This document shows, in pieces, positions 33,021-42,893 of a stretch of DNA of 64,000 nucleotides (its first letter is position 1; every line of letters begins with the position of its first letter). Made by a program: the position numbers and the translations under genes. The DNA is from DATFTF01 sp963825175. GTDB taxonomy: Bacteria > Acidobacteriota > Thermoanaerobaculia > UBA5066 > Gp7-AA6. The DNA lies in NCBI GenBank assembly GCA_963825175.1, contig CAWGSA010000002.1, positions 1,736,001 through 1,800,000 on the forward strand, read 5' to 3'. The notes under the pieces are model-generated. The model was not told where the DNA came from, made no database searches, and was given only the letters and a program-made list of their open reading frames with translations.

Positions 33021-35528
33021 TCAATCGCTTCGCAGGGCCTCCATTGCATTGGTGCGGGACGCGCGGTGGGCCGGAGGGTAGGCGGCCGCGAGGGCGACCG
33101 CCGCCATCAGGATCGCTCCGCCGACGAACACGGAGACGTCCGTGGCCCGCACGCCGTACAGGATCGACTCGACGACCTTGCCCAGGCCGAAGGCCGCCGG
33201 CAGGCCGATGGCGCCTCCGATGGCGAGAAATCCGGCGACCTCGGACAGGACGAGCCGCCGCAGCGATGCGGGGTCGGCTCCAAGCGCGATCCGGATGCCG
33301 ATCTCGCGGCGTCTCTGCTCGACGGCGAAGGCCAGGACGCCGTACACACCCAGCGCCGCGAGCAGGGCGGCCAGCCCCCCGAACGCGGCGGAGAGGAGGA
33401 CTAAGAGCCGCTCGGTGACCAGGGACTCGTCGAGCTGGCCGCGCAGCGTCTTCAGGTTGAAGATCGGCAGACCGGGATCGACGCGGGCGACCTCGGAGCG
33501 GATCGACGACGCCAGCGCGTCGGGGCTCTGCTGCGACCGGAGGTAGAAGGTCAGCTCGGCCAGCTTCTGGTCCTGCAGGTACGGCGTGTAGAGAAAGGGG
33601 CGGTCGGGCTCCCCGACCTCGGCCGACTTGCTGTTGGCGACGACGCCGACGATCTCCGTGTCGAACGCGTCCTTGGGATTGCGGAAGGAGATCCGCACCC
33701 CCAGAGGGTTTCGTCCCGGGAGGAGCTTGCGGGCCATGGTCTCGTTGATCACCGCCACCTTGGGCGAGCCGGCCCCGTCCTGCCAGGTGATCTCGCGCCC
33801 GGAGATCAACGGAATGCCCAGGGTGGCGAAGTAGTCCGGCCCGACGGCATTGGTGTTGGCGTGCGTGTCCTCGCCGGACTTGGGCTCGTAGCCCTGCACC
33901 TTGACGTTGGTCCCGCTGGTGTCGCCCGTGAACGTGGAGACTTCCGCGGCGCTGACCGACCGCACGCCGGGCAGGGTCTTCAAGGCCTCGGTCAGGCTGC
34001 GTCCCAGGGCCGCGGAGCGCTCGGCGGTGTAGCCGTTGTCGCCCGGAGCGACGGTGAATCCGATGACGGCGTCGGGCTTCAATCCCAGCTCCACGCGCCC
34101 GAGGTTGACCAGGCTACGTACGAACAAGCCCGAGGCCACGAGCAGGACGAGGGTCAGGGCGACCTGCCCGGTCACGAGCCACCGGCGGAAGGACAGGACC
34201 TCGCGTCCCGCCGACAGAGTTCCGCGGCCCTGACCCCGCAGCGTCCGCGCGGGATCCAGACGCGCGGCGCGCAAGGCCGGGGCCAGGCCGAAGAGCAGCC
34301 CGGCTAAGAGCGAGAGGACCGCGGCGAAGCCGAGCACGCGGGGGTCGACCTGCGCCGCGACCTGCCGCACGTCCGCGTCGGGCGGGAACGCGCGCAGGAG
34401 TGCGTTGAGCGTCCAGACGGCGACCAGGATGCCCACGCCTCCGCCGGCGACCGCGAAGATCAGGCACTCGACCACCGACTGCCGCAGGAGCTGGAAGCGG
34501 CTGGCGCCGATGGCCAGCCGAACTCCGTATTCCCGCTGGCGCGCCGCTCCGCGCGCGGCGAGGAGTCCGGCCAGATTGGTGCAGGCGATCAGGAGGACCA
34601 GGCCCACCATGCCCATGAGCGACAGGAGCGGCGTCGCGGCGCTCGATCGCATCACCGCGCGGCCATGCCCGCCGGCGTCGAGCAGGAGGGGCTTGTTCAC
34701 GAACTGTCTGCGCGACTCTTCGCTCCAGCTCGAGATCAAAGACAGATGCGCTTGCAGGAGCGGCCGGTAGGTGGCCTGCAGGCGGGCCTGCGCCTGCCGC
34801 GCGGTGATCCCGGATTTCAGGCGGCCCACCAGCTGGAGCCAGTAGTCCTTGGGGTCGTCCAGGCCGTTCCAGAAGGGCGTCATCTGGGTTTTCATGGCCA
34901 GGGGCACGAAGAGGTCCGTCTGGCGTCCGGGTTGGATCCCGGTGAACCCCGACCGGGAAACGCCGACGATCGTCAGGGGCTGGCCGTTGACCACGATCGT
35001 CTTGTTCAGGATCGCCCGGTCGCCGCCGAAGCGCCGGGACCAGTAGCCATGCGAGAGGACGACGACGGGATGCGCGCCGGGCGCCTCGTCGTCGGCGGGC
35101 GTCAGGATCCGGCCGGCCGCGGGGGAGACTCCCAGGATCGGGAAGTAGTTGCCGGTCACGAGCTCCGCCTGGGCCCGCTCGGTCTGACCGCCGCCCGACA
35201 CGCTCGCCGCGAACGGATACTGCCCCAGGAGCCCCGTGAAGACGGTGTTCTGATCGCGCAGATCCTTGTACATGGGGTAGGAGAATGACGTGGCGATGTC
35301 CGCGTCGCTCCAGCCGTGCCCCTGCATCGGACCGGGGGAGCGCAGCAGGACGAGCTGCTGGGGATCCTGCACCGGCAGCAGCCGCAGAAGGACCCGATCG
35401 ACCAGGGCGAAGATCGCGGCGTTGGCCCCGATGCCCAGCGCCAGCGTGACCACCGCGATCGCCGAGAAGCCGGGGCTCTTGACGAAGCTCCGGAGCGCGT
35501 ACTTCACGTCTTGAAACAAGGCCGTCAT
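33021..35528 (-). CDS. ADOP-type ABC permease 3
   Basis: The longest permease of the set (835 residues), starting MTALFQDVKYALRSFVKSPGF at ATG 35528. The N-terminal signature is slightly divergent (DVKYALRSF), and the C-terminus RASRTNAMEALRSD replaces the usual RxDP by RTNA. The periplasmic domains are larger than in the neighbours (FVPLAMKTQMTPFWNGLDDP region; TGDTSGTNVKVQGYEPKSGE region). The first FtsX core reads LLIACTNLAGLLAARGAA. Only 12 bases separate it from permease 4. Confidence 0.9.
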   Translation of the reverse strand: MTALFQDVKYALRSFVKSPGFSAIAVVTLALGIGANAAIFALVDRVLLRLLPVQDPQQLVLLRSPGPMQGHGWSDADIATSFSYPMYKDLRDQNTVFTGLLGQYPFAASVSGGGQTERAQAELVTGNYFPILGVSPAAGRILTPADDEAPGAHPVVVLSHGYWSRRFGGDRAILNKTIVVNGQPLTIVGVSRSGFTGIQPGRQTDLFVPLAMKTQMTPFWNGLDDPKDYWLQLVGRLKSGITARQAQARLQATYRPLLQAHLSLISSWSEESRRQFVNKPLLLDAGGHGRAVMRSSAATPLLSLMGMVGLVLLIACTNLAGLLAARGAARQREYGVRLAIGASRFQLLRQSVVECLIFAVAGGGVGILVAVWTLNALLRAFPPDADVRQVAAQVDPRVLGFAAVLSLLAGLLFGLAPALRAARLDPARTLRGQGRGTLSAGREVLSFRRWLVTGQVALTLVLLVASGLFVRSLVNLGRVELGLKPDAVIGFTVAPGDNGYTAERSAALGRSLTEALKTLPGVRSVSAAEVSTFTGDTSGTNVKVQGYEPKSGEDTHANTNAVGPDYFATLGIPLISGREITWQDGAGSPKVAVINETMARKLLPGRNPLGVRISFRNPKDAFDTEIVGVVANSKSAEVGEPDRPFLYTPYLQDQKLAELTFYLRSQQSPDALASSIRSEVARVDPGLPIFNLKTLRGQLDESLVTERLLVLLSAAFGGLAALLAALGVYGVLAFAVEQRRREIGIRIALGADPASLRRLVLSEVAGFLAIGGAIGLPAAFGLGKVVESILYGVRATDVSVFVGGAILMAAVALAAAYPPAHRASRTNAMEALRSD

Positions 35529-35540
35529 GTTCGTTCCTCT

Positions 35541-38015
35541 CTATTCCGCTCGCAGCGCCACGATGGGATCGACCCGCGCGGCCCGGCGGGCCGGCACGTA
35601 GCAGGCCAGGAACGCGACCGCGCCGAGAATCAGGGAGATGCCCGCGTACGTCGCCGGATCGCTCCCCTGGACGCCGAAGAGGAGCGGCGTCAGGCTCCGT
35701 CCGAGGGCGAGCGCCGCGGCCAGCCCGACCGCGAGGCCCACCGCGACGAGGCCCATGCCGCTGGCCAGGACCATTCGGATGATCCGGAAGGGACCCGCTC
35801 CGAGGGCCATCCGCAGCCCGATCTCCGGGACCCTCCGCGCGACGGAATACGCGATCACGCCGTAGGTTCCGACCGTCGTCAGAATCAGGGCCAGCGCGCC
35901 GAAGGCGGCGAGCAGATAGGCGCCGACGCGGGCAAGCCAGAGAGCGCCCTGGATCTGCTCCGTCAGCGGCTGGACATTGAAGATCGGCAGCCCCGGATCG
36001 AGCGCCGCGACTTCCCGACGGATCTGACCGAGCGCCGTGGAGGGATCGCCCTCGGTGCGCACGAGGAGGTTCATGGCCGGGTTGTAGTCCTGCCGCAGAG
36101 GGAGGTAGACGAACGGTATGGGCGTTTCACCCAGGGTCACGTACTTGCTGTCGCGCGCGACCCCGACGATGCGCAGAGGCTCCGTGAAGGTTCCGTCGCC
36201 TCCAGGACTGGGGAAGCGCACCGTGCGCCCGAGGGCCTCGCGCCCGGGAAAGAAGCGCCGGGCCAGCGTCTCGTTGACGACCACGGCGGGCGGCGCGGTC
36301 TCCCCGTCCTCGGGCCCGAGGGTCCTCCCGGCGACTAAGGGGATCCCCAGGGTCGGGAGGTAGTCCCGATCGACCGTCGCGACGTTGACCAGGACGCCGC
36401 GCTCCTTTTCCGAGGGGGCTTGGCCTTCCACGAAGAGCGTGCGCTGAAGCCCGAAGGCGAGCGGAAGCCGCGAGGCCAGCGTGGCGGAGCGGACGCCGGG
36501 AAGGCCCCGCACGCGATCCAGGAGCTGGCGGTAGAACTGCGCGCCGCGGCCGGCGTCGTATCCCTGAAGCGACACGTCCAGAGCCAGCGTCAGCACGTGG
36601 TCGGGCTGGAAGCCGGGATCGATGGCCGTCGCCGCGCGCAGACTCCGCACCAGGAGGCCCGTGCCGGTCAACGCGACCGTGGCCAGCGCCACCTCGGCCA
36701 CGACCAGGGCGCGCCGCACGCCGCCGCGGGCGCCGGTGTCGCTGCCGCGGCCGCCCTCCTTCAAGGCGCCGTACACCTCCGGTCGCGACACCGACAGCGC
36801 CGGCACCAGACCGAAGACGAGACCGGTCACGGAGGCGACGAGGAAGGTGAAGATCAGGACCCGCGGGTCGATCCGCGCCCCGAGGACGAACGGAAACGGT
36901 CCCGGAGGCTGCAGCGACATGAGCAGGCGCGTGAGCCAGGAGGCGGCGAGAAGCCCGCCGGAGCCGCCCGCGAGCGCGAGCAGCACGCTCTCGGTCAGGA
37001 GCTGGCGCACGATCCGCCAGCGGGACGCGCCCATGGCGACCCGCAGCGCGATCTCCTTATGGCGGGTCGAGGCGCGGGCCAGAAGGAGGTTGGCCACGTT
37101 CGCCGACGCGATCAGCAGGATGACTCCGACGGCGATCAGCACGAGAGCGGCGATGCGCGGCACGGGATTGTCCGCGTCTCCGGTCGGATTCGCGCGCGCC
37201 TGCGCCAGCGTCTGCAGGGCGATCGACCGGCCGCGGTTCGCGTCGGGATACTCCTTGGCCAGATTCGCCGCGAACGCCTTCAGCATCGACTCCGCGCGGG
37301 GAATCGTGAGGCCGGGCCTCAGGCGGCCGATGGGCGCCAGCCACATGCCGCGGCGTCCTTCGGTCAGAAAGGTGAGACCGGGCTGGATGTGCTGTCGCAT
37401 TCCATAGGGAACCCACAGGTCGGGCACGAATCCGGGGACCGTCCCGTTGAATGTCTCCGGCAGGACGCCCACGACCGTGTAGCCCATGCGGTTGACCGTC
37501 AGCGTCTTGCCGACGATGTCCTTGTCGCCGCCGAACTGGCGCTTCCAGTAGCCGTTGCCGAGCAGCACGACGGGCGAGCTGCCGGTCGGCTCGTCCTGGC
37601 CGGCCCGGAAGCCGGCGCCCAGAATCGGACGGACCCCCAGGACATCGAAGTAGTTGCCCGTCACGATGAAGAGCGGCACGCGGGTGGTGGCGTTCTGGAT
37701 GGTCACGTCGGCGACGGAGAAGGCCGCGGCGCCGACGCCTGAGAAGACGTCGGTCTTCTTGTCACGGTAGTCCTCGAAGTTGAGGCGCGAAACGGGAAGG
37801 AACCCGGGGTTCTTTTCGTCGGTGGTGCTCAGGGCTACCAGCGTCCCCGGATCCCGAACCGGGAACGGCCTCCAGAGGAAGGCATCGAGCACGGAGAAGA
37901 TCGCCGCGTTGGCGCCGATGCCGAGGGCGAGCGACAGGACGGCGAAGAGCGAGATCGTCGGGCTCTTGGCCAGAGTTCGAAACGCGTAGCGAATGTCGGA
38001 GACCAGTGTGCTCAT
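35541..38015 (-). CDS. ADOP-type ABC permease 4
   Basis: An 824-residue permease starting MSTLVSDIRYAFRTLAKSPTI at ATG 38015; the usual SPGF of the amphipathic N-terminus is SPTI. The FtsX core LLIASANVANLLLARAST, a second-unit start VRRALVVAEVALATVALTG, and the C-terminal RRAARVDPIVALRAE are all standard. The first periplasmic region contains YWKRQFGGDKDIVGKTLTVN. Permease 5 ends nine bases upstream, so translation is probably coupled. Confidence 0.9.
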   Translation of the reverse strand: MSTLVSDIRYAFRTLAKSPTISLFAVLSLALGIGANAAIFSVLDAFLWRPFPVRDPGTLVALSTTDEKNPGFLPVSRLNFEDYRDKKTDVFSGVGAAAFSVADVTIQNATTRVPLFIVTGNYFDVLGVRPILGAGFRAGQDEPTGSSPVVLLGNGYWKRQFGGDKDIVGKTLTVNRMGYTVVGVLPETFNGTVPGFVPDLWVPYGMRQHIQPGLTFLTEGRRGMWLAPIGRLRPGLTIPRAESMLKAFAANLAKEYPDANRGRSIALQTLAQARANPTGDADNPVPRIAALVLIAVGVILLIASANVANLLLARASTRHKEIALRVAMGASRWRIVRQLLTESVLLALAGGSGGLLAASWLTRLLMSLQPPGPFPFVLGARIDPRVLIFTFLVASVTGLVFGLVPALSVSRPEVYGALKEGGRGSDTGARGGVRRALVVAEVALATVALTGTGLLVRSLRAATAIDPGFQPDHVLTLALDVSLQGYDAGRGAQFYRQLLDRVRGLPGVRSATLASRLPLAFGLQRTLFVEGQAPSEKERGVLVNVATVDRDYLPTLGIPLVAGRTLGPEDGETAPPAVVVNETLARRFFPGREALGRTVRFPSPGGDGTFTEPLRIVGVARDSKYVTLGETPIPFVYLPLRQDYNPAMNLLVRTEGDPSTALGQIRREVAALDPGLPIFNVQPLTEQIQGALWLARVGAYLLAAFGALALILTTVGTYGVIAYSVARRVPEIGLRMALGAGPFRIIRMVLASGMGLVAVGLAVGLAAALALGRSLTPLLFGVQGSDPATYAGISLILGAVAFLACYVPARRAARVDPIVALRAE

Positions 38016-38024
38016 CGGATCACC

Positions 38025-40430
38025 TCACTCGGTTCGAAGCGCCACCATCGGATCGACGCGCGCGGCCCGGCGGGCCGGAAGCGCGCAGGCGGCCAGGGCC
38101 ACCGCCGCCAGAATCAGCGGGACGACCGTGAAGGTCAGCGGGTCAGACGTCCCGACTCCGAAGAGCTGGCCGCGCAGAAGGCGTGTGGCCGCCGACGCGC
38201 CGGCGAGCCCCACCGCCGAAGCGGCCAGGACCACCCGGACCCCCCGGCCCAGCGCGAGTCGGAAAATCTGCGCGGGCTGCGCGCCGAGCGCGACCCGGAT
38301 GCCCATCTCCCGGGTCCGCTGAGCCAGAACGTGGGCCATCACGCCGTACACGCCCACGCAGGCCAGCACGAGCGCGAGCAGGGCGAACGCGCCGGTCAGG
38401 GCCAGAGAGAAGCGTGGCTGCGCGGATTGTCCCGCGATGGCGGCCGCCATGGGCCGCCCGCGCCAGACCGGCTGGTCGCGATCGACCGACCAGATCGCCT
38501 CGCGGACCGCGGCGACGAGGGGGGCGGGATCCGACGACGCCCGCACCGCCACGCTGTTGTAGGCACCGGCGGCCTGGGCGACGTCCTGGTAGATCTGCGG
38601 CGTCGGCGGGTCGGTCAGGCGGCGCTGGCGGATATCGCCGACCACGCCGATCACGGTGGCCCACGCGTCCGGCGGCCCGAGGAGCTTGACGCGGCGGCCG
38701 AGCGCCGGCCGGCCGGGCCACGCCCGGTGCGCCAGCGTCCGGTTGACCACGACGACGTTGGGGGCATCGGCGCGGTCGGCCGCGGAGAAGTCGCGCCCCT
38801 CGAGCAGCGGGATCGAGAAGGTCGCGAAGAAGTTGGGCGAGACGGTGTTCTGCTCGGCCGTCAGCGGCACCGGAGGCGCCGGCGCGCCTTCGACCGCGTA
38901 GCTGACCTGGCCGAAGTTCCCAGTCAGCGGCACGGACCGAACGAGCGCCGCCGACGCGATGCCGGGAACGGCCCGCACCCGTTCGAGGGCGCGGTCGAGG
39001 AACTGCGTGATCCGCTCGGGTGAGCCGTACTTGACCGCGGGGAGGCGGAACTCGGCGGTCAGCAGCCGCTCCGGCGCGAAGCCCGGATCGGCGCGCTCGA
39101 GGGCACGCAGGCTGCGCCCCAGGAGTCCGGCGCCGGCGAGGAGCACGATGCACAGGGCGAGCTGTCCGGCGACCAGGACGTCGCGGGCGTCGAGCCCGCG
39201 GCCGCCGCGGGATTGGCCGGGCTTGATCGCGAGCGACACCGCGAGGTCCGCCCGGCTGTGACGCAGAGCGGGAACGAGGCCGAAGGCGAGCGCCGTCCCG
39301 ATCGTCAGGAAGGCGCAGAGGAGCACGGTGCGTGGATCGACCTGCACGGCTCCGAACGCCGGCAGTCCTCCCGGCACCGCGGCGGCGAGGGCCCGGATCG
39401 CCCACACCGCTCCCAGAAGGCCCAGGCCTGCGCCGGACGCGGAGAGCACGAGGCTTTCCACGAGCATCTGCCGAACGAGCCGGGGCCGCGACGCTCCCAG
39501 CGCAGCCCGCACGGCGAGCTCACGCCGGCGCCCCTCGGCGCGGGCCAGCTGCAGGCTGGCCACGTTGGCGCAGGCGATGAGCAGAACGACGCCGACGAAC
39601 GCGAGGACGGTCAGGAGAATCGGTCCCGTGGCCCCGACGACTTGCTCGCGCAAGGGGACGACCGTGGCGCCCGCGCCGGCGTTGGTCCGCGGATACTGCC
39701 GGGCCAGATCCGCAGCGATTCCCGAGAGCTCGCGCTGGACGTCGGCGGCGGAAGACCCCGGCTTGCGGACCGCGTAGGCCCAGACGTTGAACGTGCCGCG
39801 GTCGAACCAGCCCGGCGAGGGCGCGCGCCCGATGGGGAGCCACACGTCCACGGGAACGAACGGATCGGCCGCCCCCTCCCCGGCCACGCCGATCACCTCC
39901 CGCGGCCGGCCGTCGAGCGTGAGGCTCCTGCCGAGGATCGCGGGGTCGGCGCCGAAGCGGTCGCGCCACGTCGCGTACGAAAGAATCGCAACGTCCGTCG
40001 CCGTGCCGTTGGCCGCCTCTTCGGGGCGGAAGAGCCGTCCCCGCGACGCGCGGACACCGAGCATTGGAAGGACGTTGGCGCTGACGTAGGCGCCCGCGAG
40101 CCGGTCGGGAGGACCGCCGCCGGTCCAGTTCACGCTCTGCTGACGCTCGAGGCCGATGTCCTCGAGCGTGCGGGACCGCGCGCGATAGTCGAGCAGGTCC
40201 GCCGCGGCCGCGAGCAGCCGGTCGTCGGATCCCCGCCGGCCCCAGAGGACGACGAGCCGGTCCGCCTCGGGGAAGGGCAGCGGCCGCAGCAGGACCGCGT
40301 CGACGACGCTGAAGATGGCGGTGTTCGCGCCGATGCCGAGCGCGAGCGTCAGGACGGCCGCGGCGGCGAAGCCGGGCGACCGGGCCAGGGCGCGTCCGGC
40401 GTATCGGATGTCCTGCAGGAATCCAGTCAT
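38025..40430 (-). CDS. ADOP-type ABC permease 5
   Basis: An 801-residue permease. I chose ATG 40430 (MTGFLQDIRYAGRALARSPG) over an in-frame ATG six codons upstream because GGAGGA sits six bases before it. FtsX core LLIACANVASLQLARAEG, second-unit start ARDVLVAGQLALCIVLLAG, C-terminus ARRAARVDPMVALRTE. The first periplasmic domain is shorter than in permeases 3 and 4 and carries YATWRDRFGADPAILGRS. It is followed after nine bases by permease 4. Confidence 0.9.
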   Translation of the reverse strand: MTGFLQDIRYAGRALARSPGFAAAAVLTLALGIGANTAIFSVVDAVLLRPLPFPEADRLVVLWGRRGSDDRLLAAAADLLDYRARSRTLEDIGLERQQSVNWTGGGPPDRLAGAYVSANVLPMLGVRASRGRLFRPEEAANGTATDVAILSYATWRDRFGADPAILGRSLTLDGRPREVIGVAGEGAADPFVPVDVWLPIGRAPSPGWFDRGTFNVWAYAVRKPGSSAADVQRELSGIAADLARQYPRTNAGAGATVVPLREQVVGATGPILLTVLAFVGVVLLIACANVASLQLARAEGRRRELAVRAALGASRPRLVRQMLVESLVLSASGAGLGLLGAVWAIRALAAAVPGGLPAFGAVQVDPRTVLLCAFLTIGTALAFGLVPALRHSRADLAVSLAIKPGQSRGGRGLDARDVLVAGQLALCIVLLAGAGLLGRSLRALERADPGFAPERLLTAEFRLPAVKYGSPERITQFLDRALERVRAVPGIASAALVRSVPLTGNFGQVSYAVEGAPAPPVPLTAEQNTVSPNFFATFSIPLLEGRDFSAADRADAPNVVVVNRTLAHRAWPGRPALGRRVKLLGPPDAWATVIGVVGDIRQRRLTDPPTPQIYQDVAQAAGAYNSVAVRASSDPAPLVAAVREAIWSVDRDQPVWRGRPMAAAIAGQSAQPRFSLALTGAFALLALVLACVGVYGVMAHVLAQRTREMGIRVALGAQPAQIFRLALGRGVRVVLAASAVGLAGASAATRLLRGQLFGVGTSDPLTFTVVPLILAAVALAACALPARRAARVDPMVALRTE

Positions 40431-40444
40431 GGCCGTTCCTCCGG

Positions 40445-42883
40445 TCACTCGCTGCGCAGGGCGGTCATCGGGTCGATGCGGGCTGCGCGCAGCGCCGGCC
40501 CCAGGGTCGCGGCGAGGGCCACGCCGAGCGCCAGCAGGGCGCCCGCGGCCAGGAGAATTCCATTGCTCGGGGAGACGTCGTAGAGCTGACTCTTCATCGC
40601 GCGACCCAGGACGAGGGCGATCGGGACCGCCGCGGCGATGCCCGCCCCCGCCAGAGCCGTGGTCCGTCCGGTCACCTGACGGAGAACGCGAGCCTTTCCG
40701 GCGCCGAGCGCCACGCGAATCCCGATTTCCCGCCTGCGGCGGGCGACGAAACCCGAGACGACGCCGAAGACTCCCACAGCCGAAAGGAGGACGGCCAGAA
40801 GCGCGAAGGCGGTCGAGAGCGCCGCGGCGAAGATTCTCGGCGCCGCCGACGTCGCGACGACGCGATCCATCGTGGTGACGTGCGCGACCGCCTGGGCCGG
40901 ATCGACACCGCGAATCACGGCCCGCGCCGCCGGAGCCAGCGCGGCCGGATCTCCGGTCGCGCGGATCACCAGGACCATGTCGGAGTCGGTGAACTGGGCG
41001 TGAGGCAGGTAGATCTGATTGGTCCGCGGCGCGTCCAAGGCGGCGTGCCGGACGTCGCCGACGATGCCGACGATCGTCCGCCAGGGTCCCGTCGGGTCTC
41101 CCAGGCGCACACGGTGGCCCAGGGCGTCCCCACGCGGAAACTCGTTTCTGGCCAGGGTCTGGTTGATCAGCACCACCGGCGGGCTGTCCCGGCGATCCGA
41201 GGGCTCGATTCCGCGTCCCTTCCAGATCGGAATCCGCATCGCCGCCAGGTACTCCGGCGTGACGGAATAGCGGTCGGCCGACGGCGCTTCCGACGGCGGC
41301 GGCGCCGCGCGGCCCTCGATCGTGATCCCGAAACCGTCCCCGTTGCCCCCGAGCGGGAGCTGGCTGGTCGCTCCCGCTGCGATCACGCCGGGCAGCGAGC
41401 GCAGGCGCGCCAGGACGTCCTCATAGAACGCCGTCGCGCCCGCGGGGCTGTACCGCCGTCCCCGAACCGGTCCGGAGATCGTGACCTCCAGATGCAGGAC
41501 GCCCGAGGACACGAATCCCGGATCGACCGCGAGGAGCCGCTGCGCGCTCTGGACCAGCAGGCCGGCGCCGAAGAGGAGGACGAAGGCGAGCGCCGCGTCG
41601 AAGGCGACCAGCGTGCCCAGCGTTGCCTGCGACCGCGGGCCTTGCGAGCCGCGGGAGCCCTCGCGCAAGCGGGGCTCCGGGGCCAGGCGCGCCGCCCGCA
41701 GAGCCGGAGCCAGGCCGAAGAGGAGCCCGCAGAGGACCGAGACCGCCGCGGCGAACGCCAGGACCTCCGGGTCGAGGCGCGTGCCTTCCAGACGCGGCAG
41801 CTCGGCGGGGGCGAAGGAGATCAGGGCCCGCAGCGTCGCCGAGGCCGCGGCCACGCCCAGAGCGCCGCCGGCGAGGGCGAGCAGCAGGGCCTCGGCCAGG
41901 AACAGGCGCGCGACGCGCCAGGGGGACGCGCCCAGGGCGCAGCGGATCGCGGTCTCGCGCTGCCGCATCGAGGCCCGGGCGAGCAGGAGGCTGGCCACGT
42001 TGGCGCAGCCGATCAGAAGCACGAGCCCCACCGCCGCGAGAAGGGTCAGCAGCGCGGGACGGACTTTCTCCGTGAGCTGCCGCGCGAAGGACCTCACGAA
42101 GACTCCGCCGGACGGATAGTCGGCAGGATGCGCCCTGGCGATGTGCGCCTGGAGCGCGCCGAGCTCGGCCTGGGCCGCGCCGAGGGAGACGCCGTCCCTC
42201 AACCGTCCGAACGCGCGCAGGTGCCGGCAGTCGCGGCAGGCGTAGGGCAGGGAAAGGTCGTAGCCCAACGGAGACCAGATCTGGGTCGGACGGGACGGAA
42301 ACGGGGAGAACGCCGACTCGAAATCCGGCGGAAGGACGCCCGCCACCAGATAGTCGGCGTCGCCCATCCGGATCGTGCGGCCGGGAAGATCCCGGTCGCC
42401 CCCGAAGCGTCGCTTCCAAAGCCCATAACCGAGCAGCACGGTCCGATTGGCCTTCGGGCGATCCTCGGAAGCGGTGAAATCGCGGCCCAGCATCGGCCGG
42501 ACGCCGAGCATGCGGAAGAACCCGTCGGACACCCGCAGGCCCTCCAGCTTCTCCGATTCGTGGGTCTTCGCCGGGGCCAGGGTGGGGTCCCAATAGGAGG
42601 CCACCGCGATCTCTTCGAAGGATTTCGCGCCGGCGCGCCAATCCTGGTAGGTCGGGTAGCCGACGTTGGAGGCCAGACCGTCGCTGCCGCGTTCCTCCAG
42701 CTTCACGAGACCTTCCGGATGCGGGAAGTTCAGGGGCGCGAGGAGCACGGCGCGGACGACCGAGAAGATCGCGGTGTTGACGCCGATGCCCAGCGCCAGC
42801 GTGGCCAGCGCGACCGCCGTGAAGCCCGGCGATTTCGCCAGCGCGCGGACGGCGATGCGGAAATCCTGTTCGATCGAGTTCAT
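40445..42883 (-). CDS. ADOP-type ABC permease 6
   Basis: An 812-residue permease starting MNSIEQDFRIAVRALAKSPGF at ATG 42883, preceded by GAGGAG. The N-terminal signature is divergent (DFRIAVRALA for DLRYALRTLA). A distinctive cysteine pair occurs in the first periplasmic domain (YACRDCRHLRAF), absent from the other permeases, and could form a disulfide. FtsX core LLIGCANVASLLLARASM; C-terminus ALRAARIDPMTALRSE. Fourteen bases separate it from permease 5. Confidence 0.9.
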   Translation of the reverse strand: MNSIEQDFRIAVRALAKSPGFTAVALATLALGIGVNTAIFSVVRAVLLAPLNFPHPEGLVKLEERGSDGLASNVGYPTYQDWRAGAKSFEEIAVASYWDPTLAPAKTHESEKLEGLRVSDGFFRMLGVRPMLGRDFTASEDRPKANRTVLLGYGLWKRRFGGDRDLPGRTIRMGDADYLVAGVLPPDFESAFSPFPSRPTQIWSPLGYDLSLPYACRDCRHLRAFGRLRDGVSLGAAQAELGALQAHIARAHPADYPSGGVFVRSFARQLTEKVRPALLTLLAAVGLVLLIGCANVASLLLARASMRQRETAIRCALGASPWRVARLFLAEALLLALAGGALGVAAASATLRALISFAPAELPRLEGTRLDPEVLAFAAAVSVLCGLLFGLAPALRAARLAPEPRLREGSRGSQGPRSQATLGTLVAFDAALAFVLLFGAGLLVQSAQRLLAVDPGFVSSGVLHLEVTISGPVRGRRYSPAGATAFYEDVLARLRSLPGVIAAGATSQLPLGGNGDGFGITIEGRAAPPPSEAPSADRYSVTPEYLAAMRIPIWKGRGIEPSDRRDSPPVVLINQTLARNEFPRGDALGHRVRLGDPTGPWRTIVGIVGDVRHAALDAPRTNQIYLPHAQFTDSDMVLVIRATGDPAALAPAARAVIRGVDPAQAVAHVTTMDRVVATSAAPRIFAAALSTAFALLAVLLSAVGVFGVVSGFVARRRREIGIRVALGAGKARVLRQVTGRTTALAGAGIAAAVPIALVLGRAMKSQLYDVSPSNGILLAAGALLALGVALAATLGPALRAARIDPMTALRSE

Positions 42884-42893
42884 TGCTGCTCCT

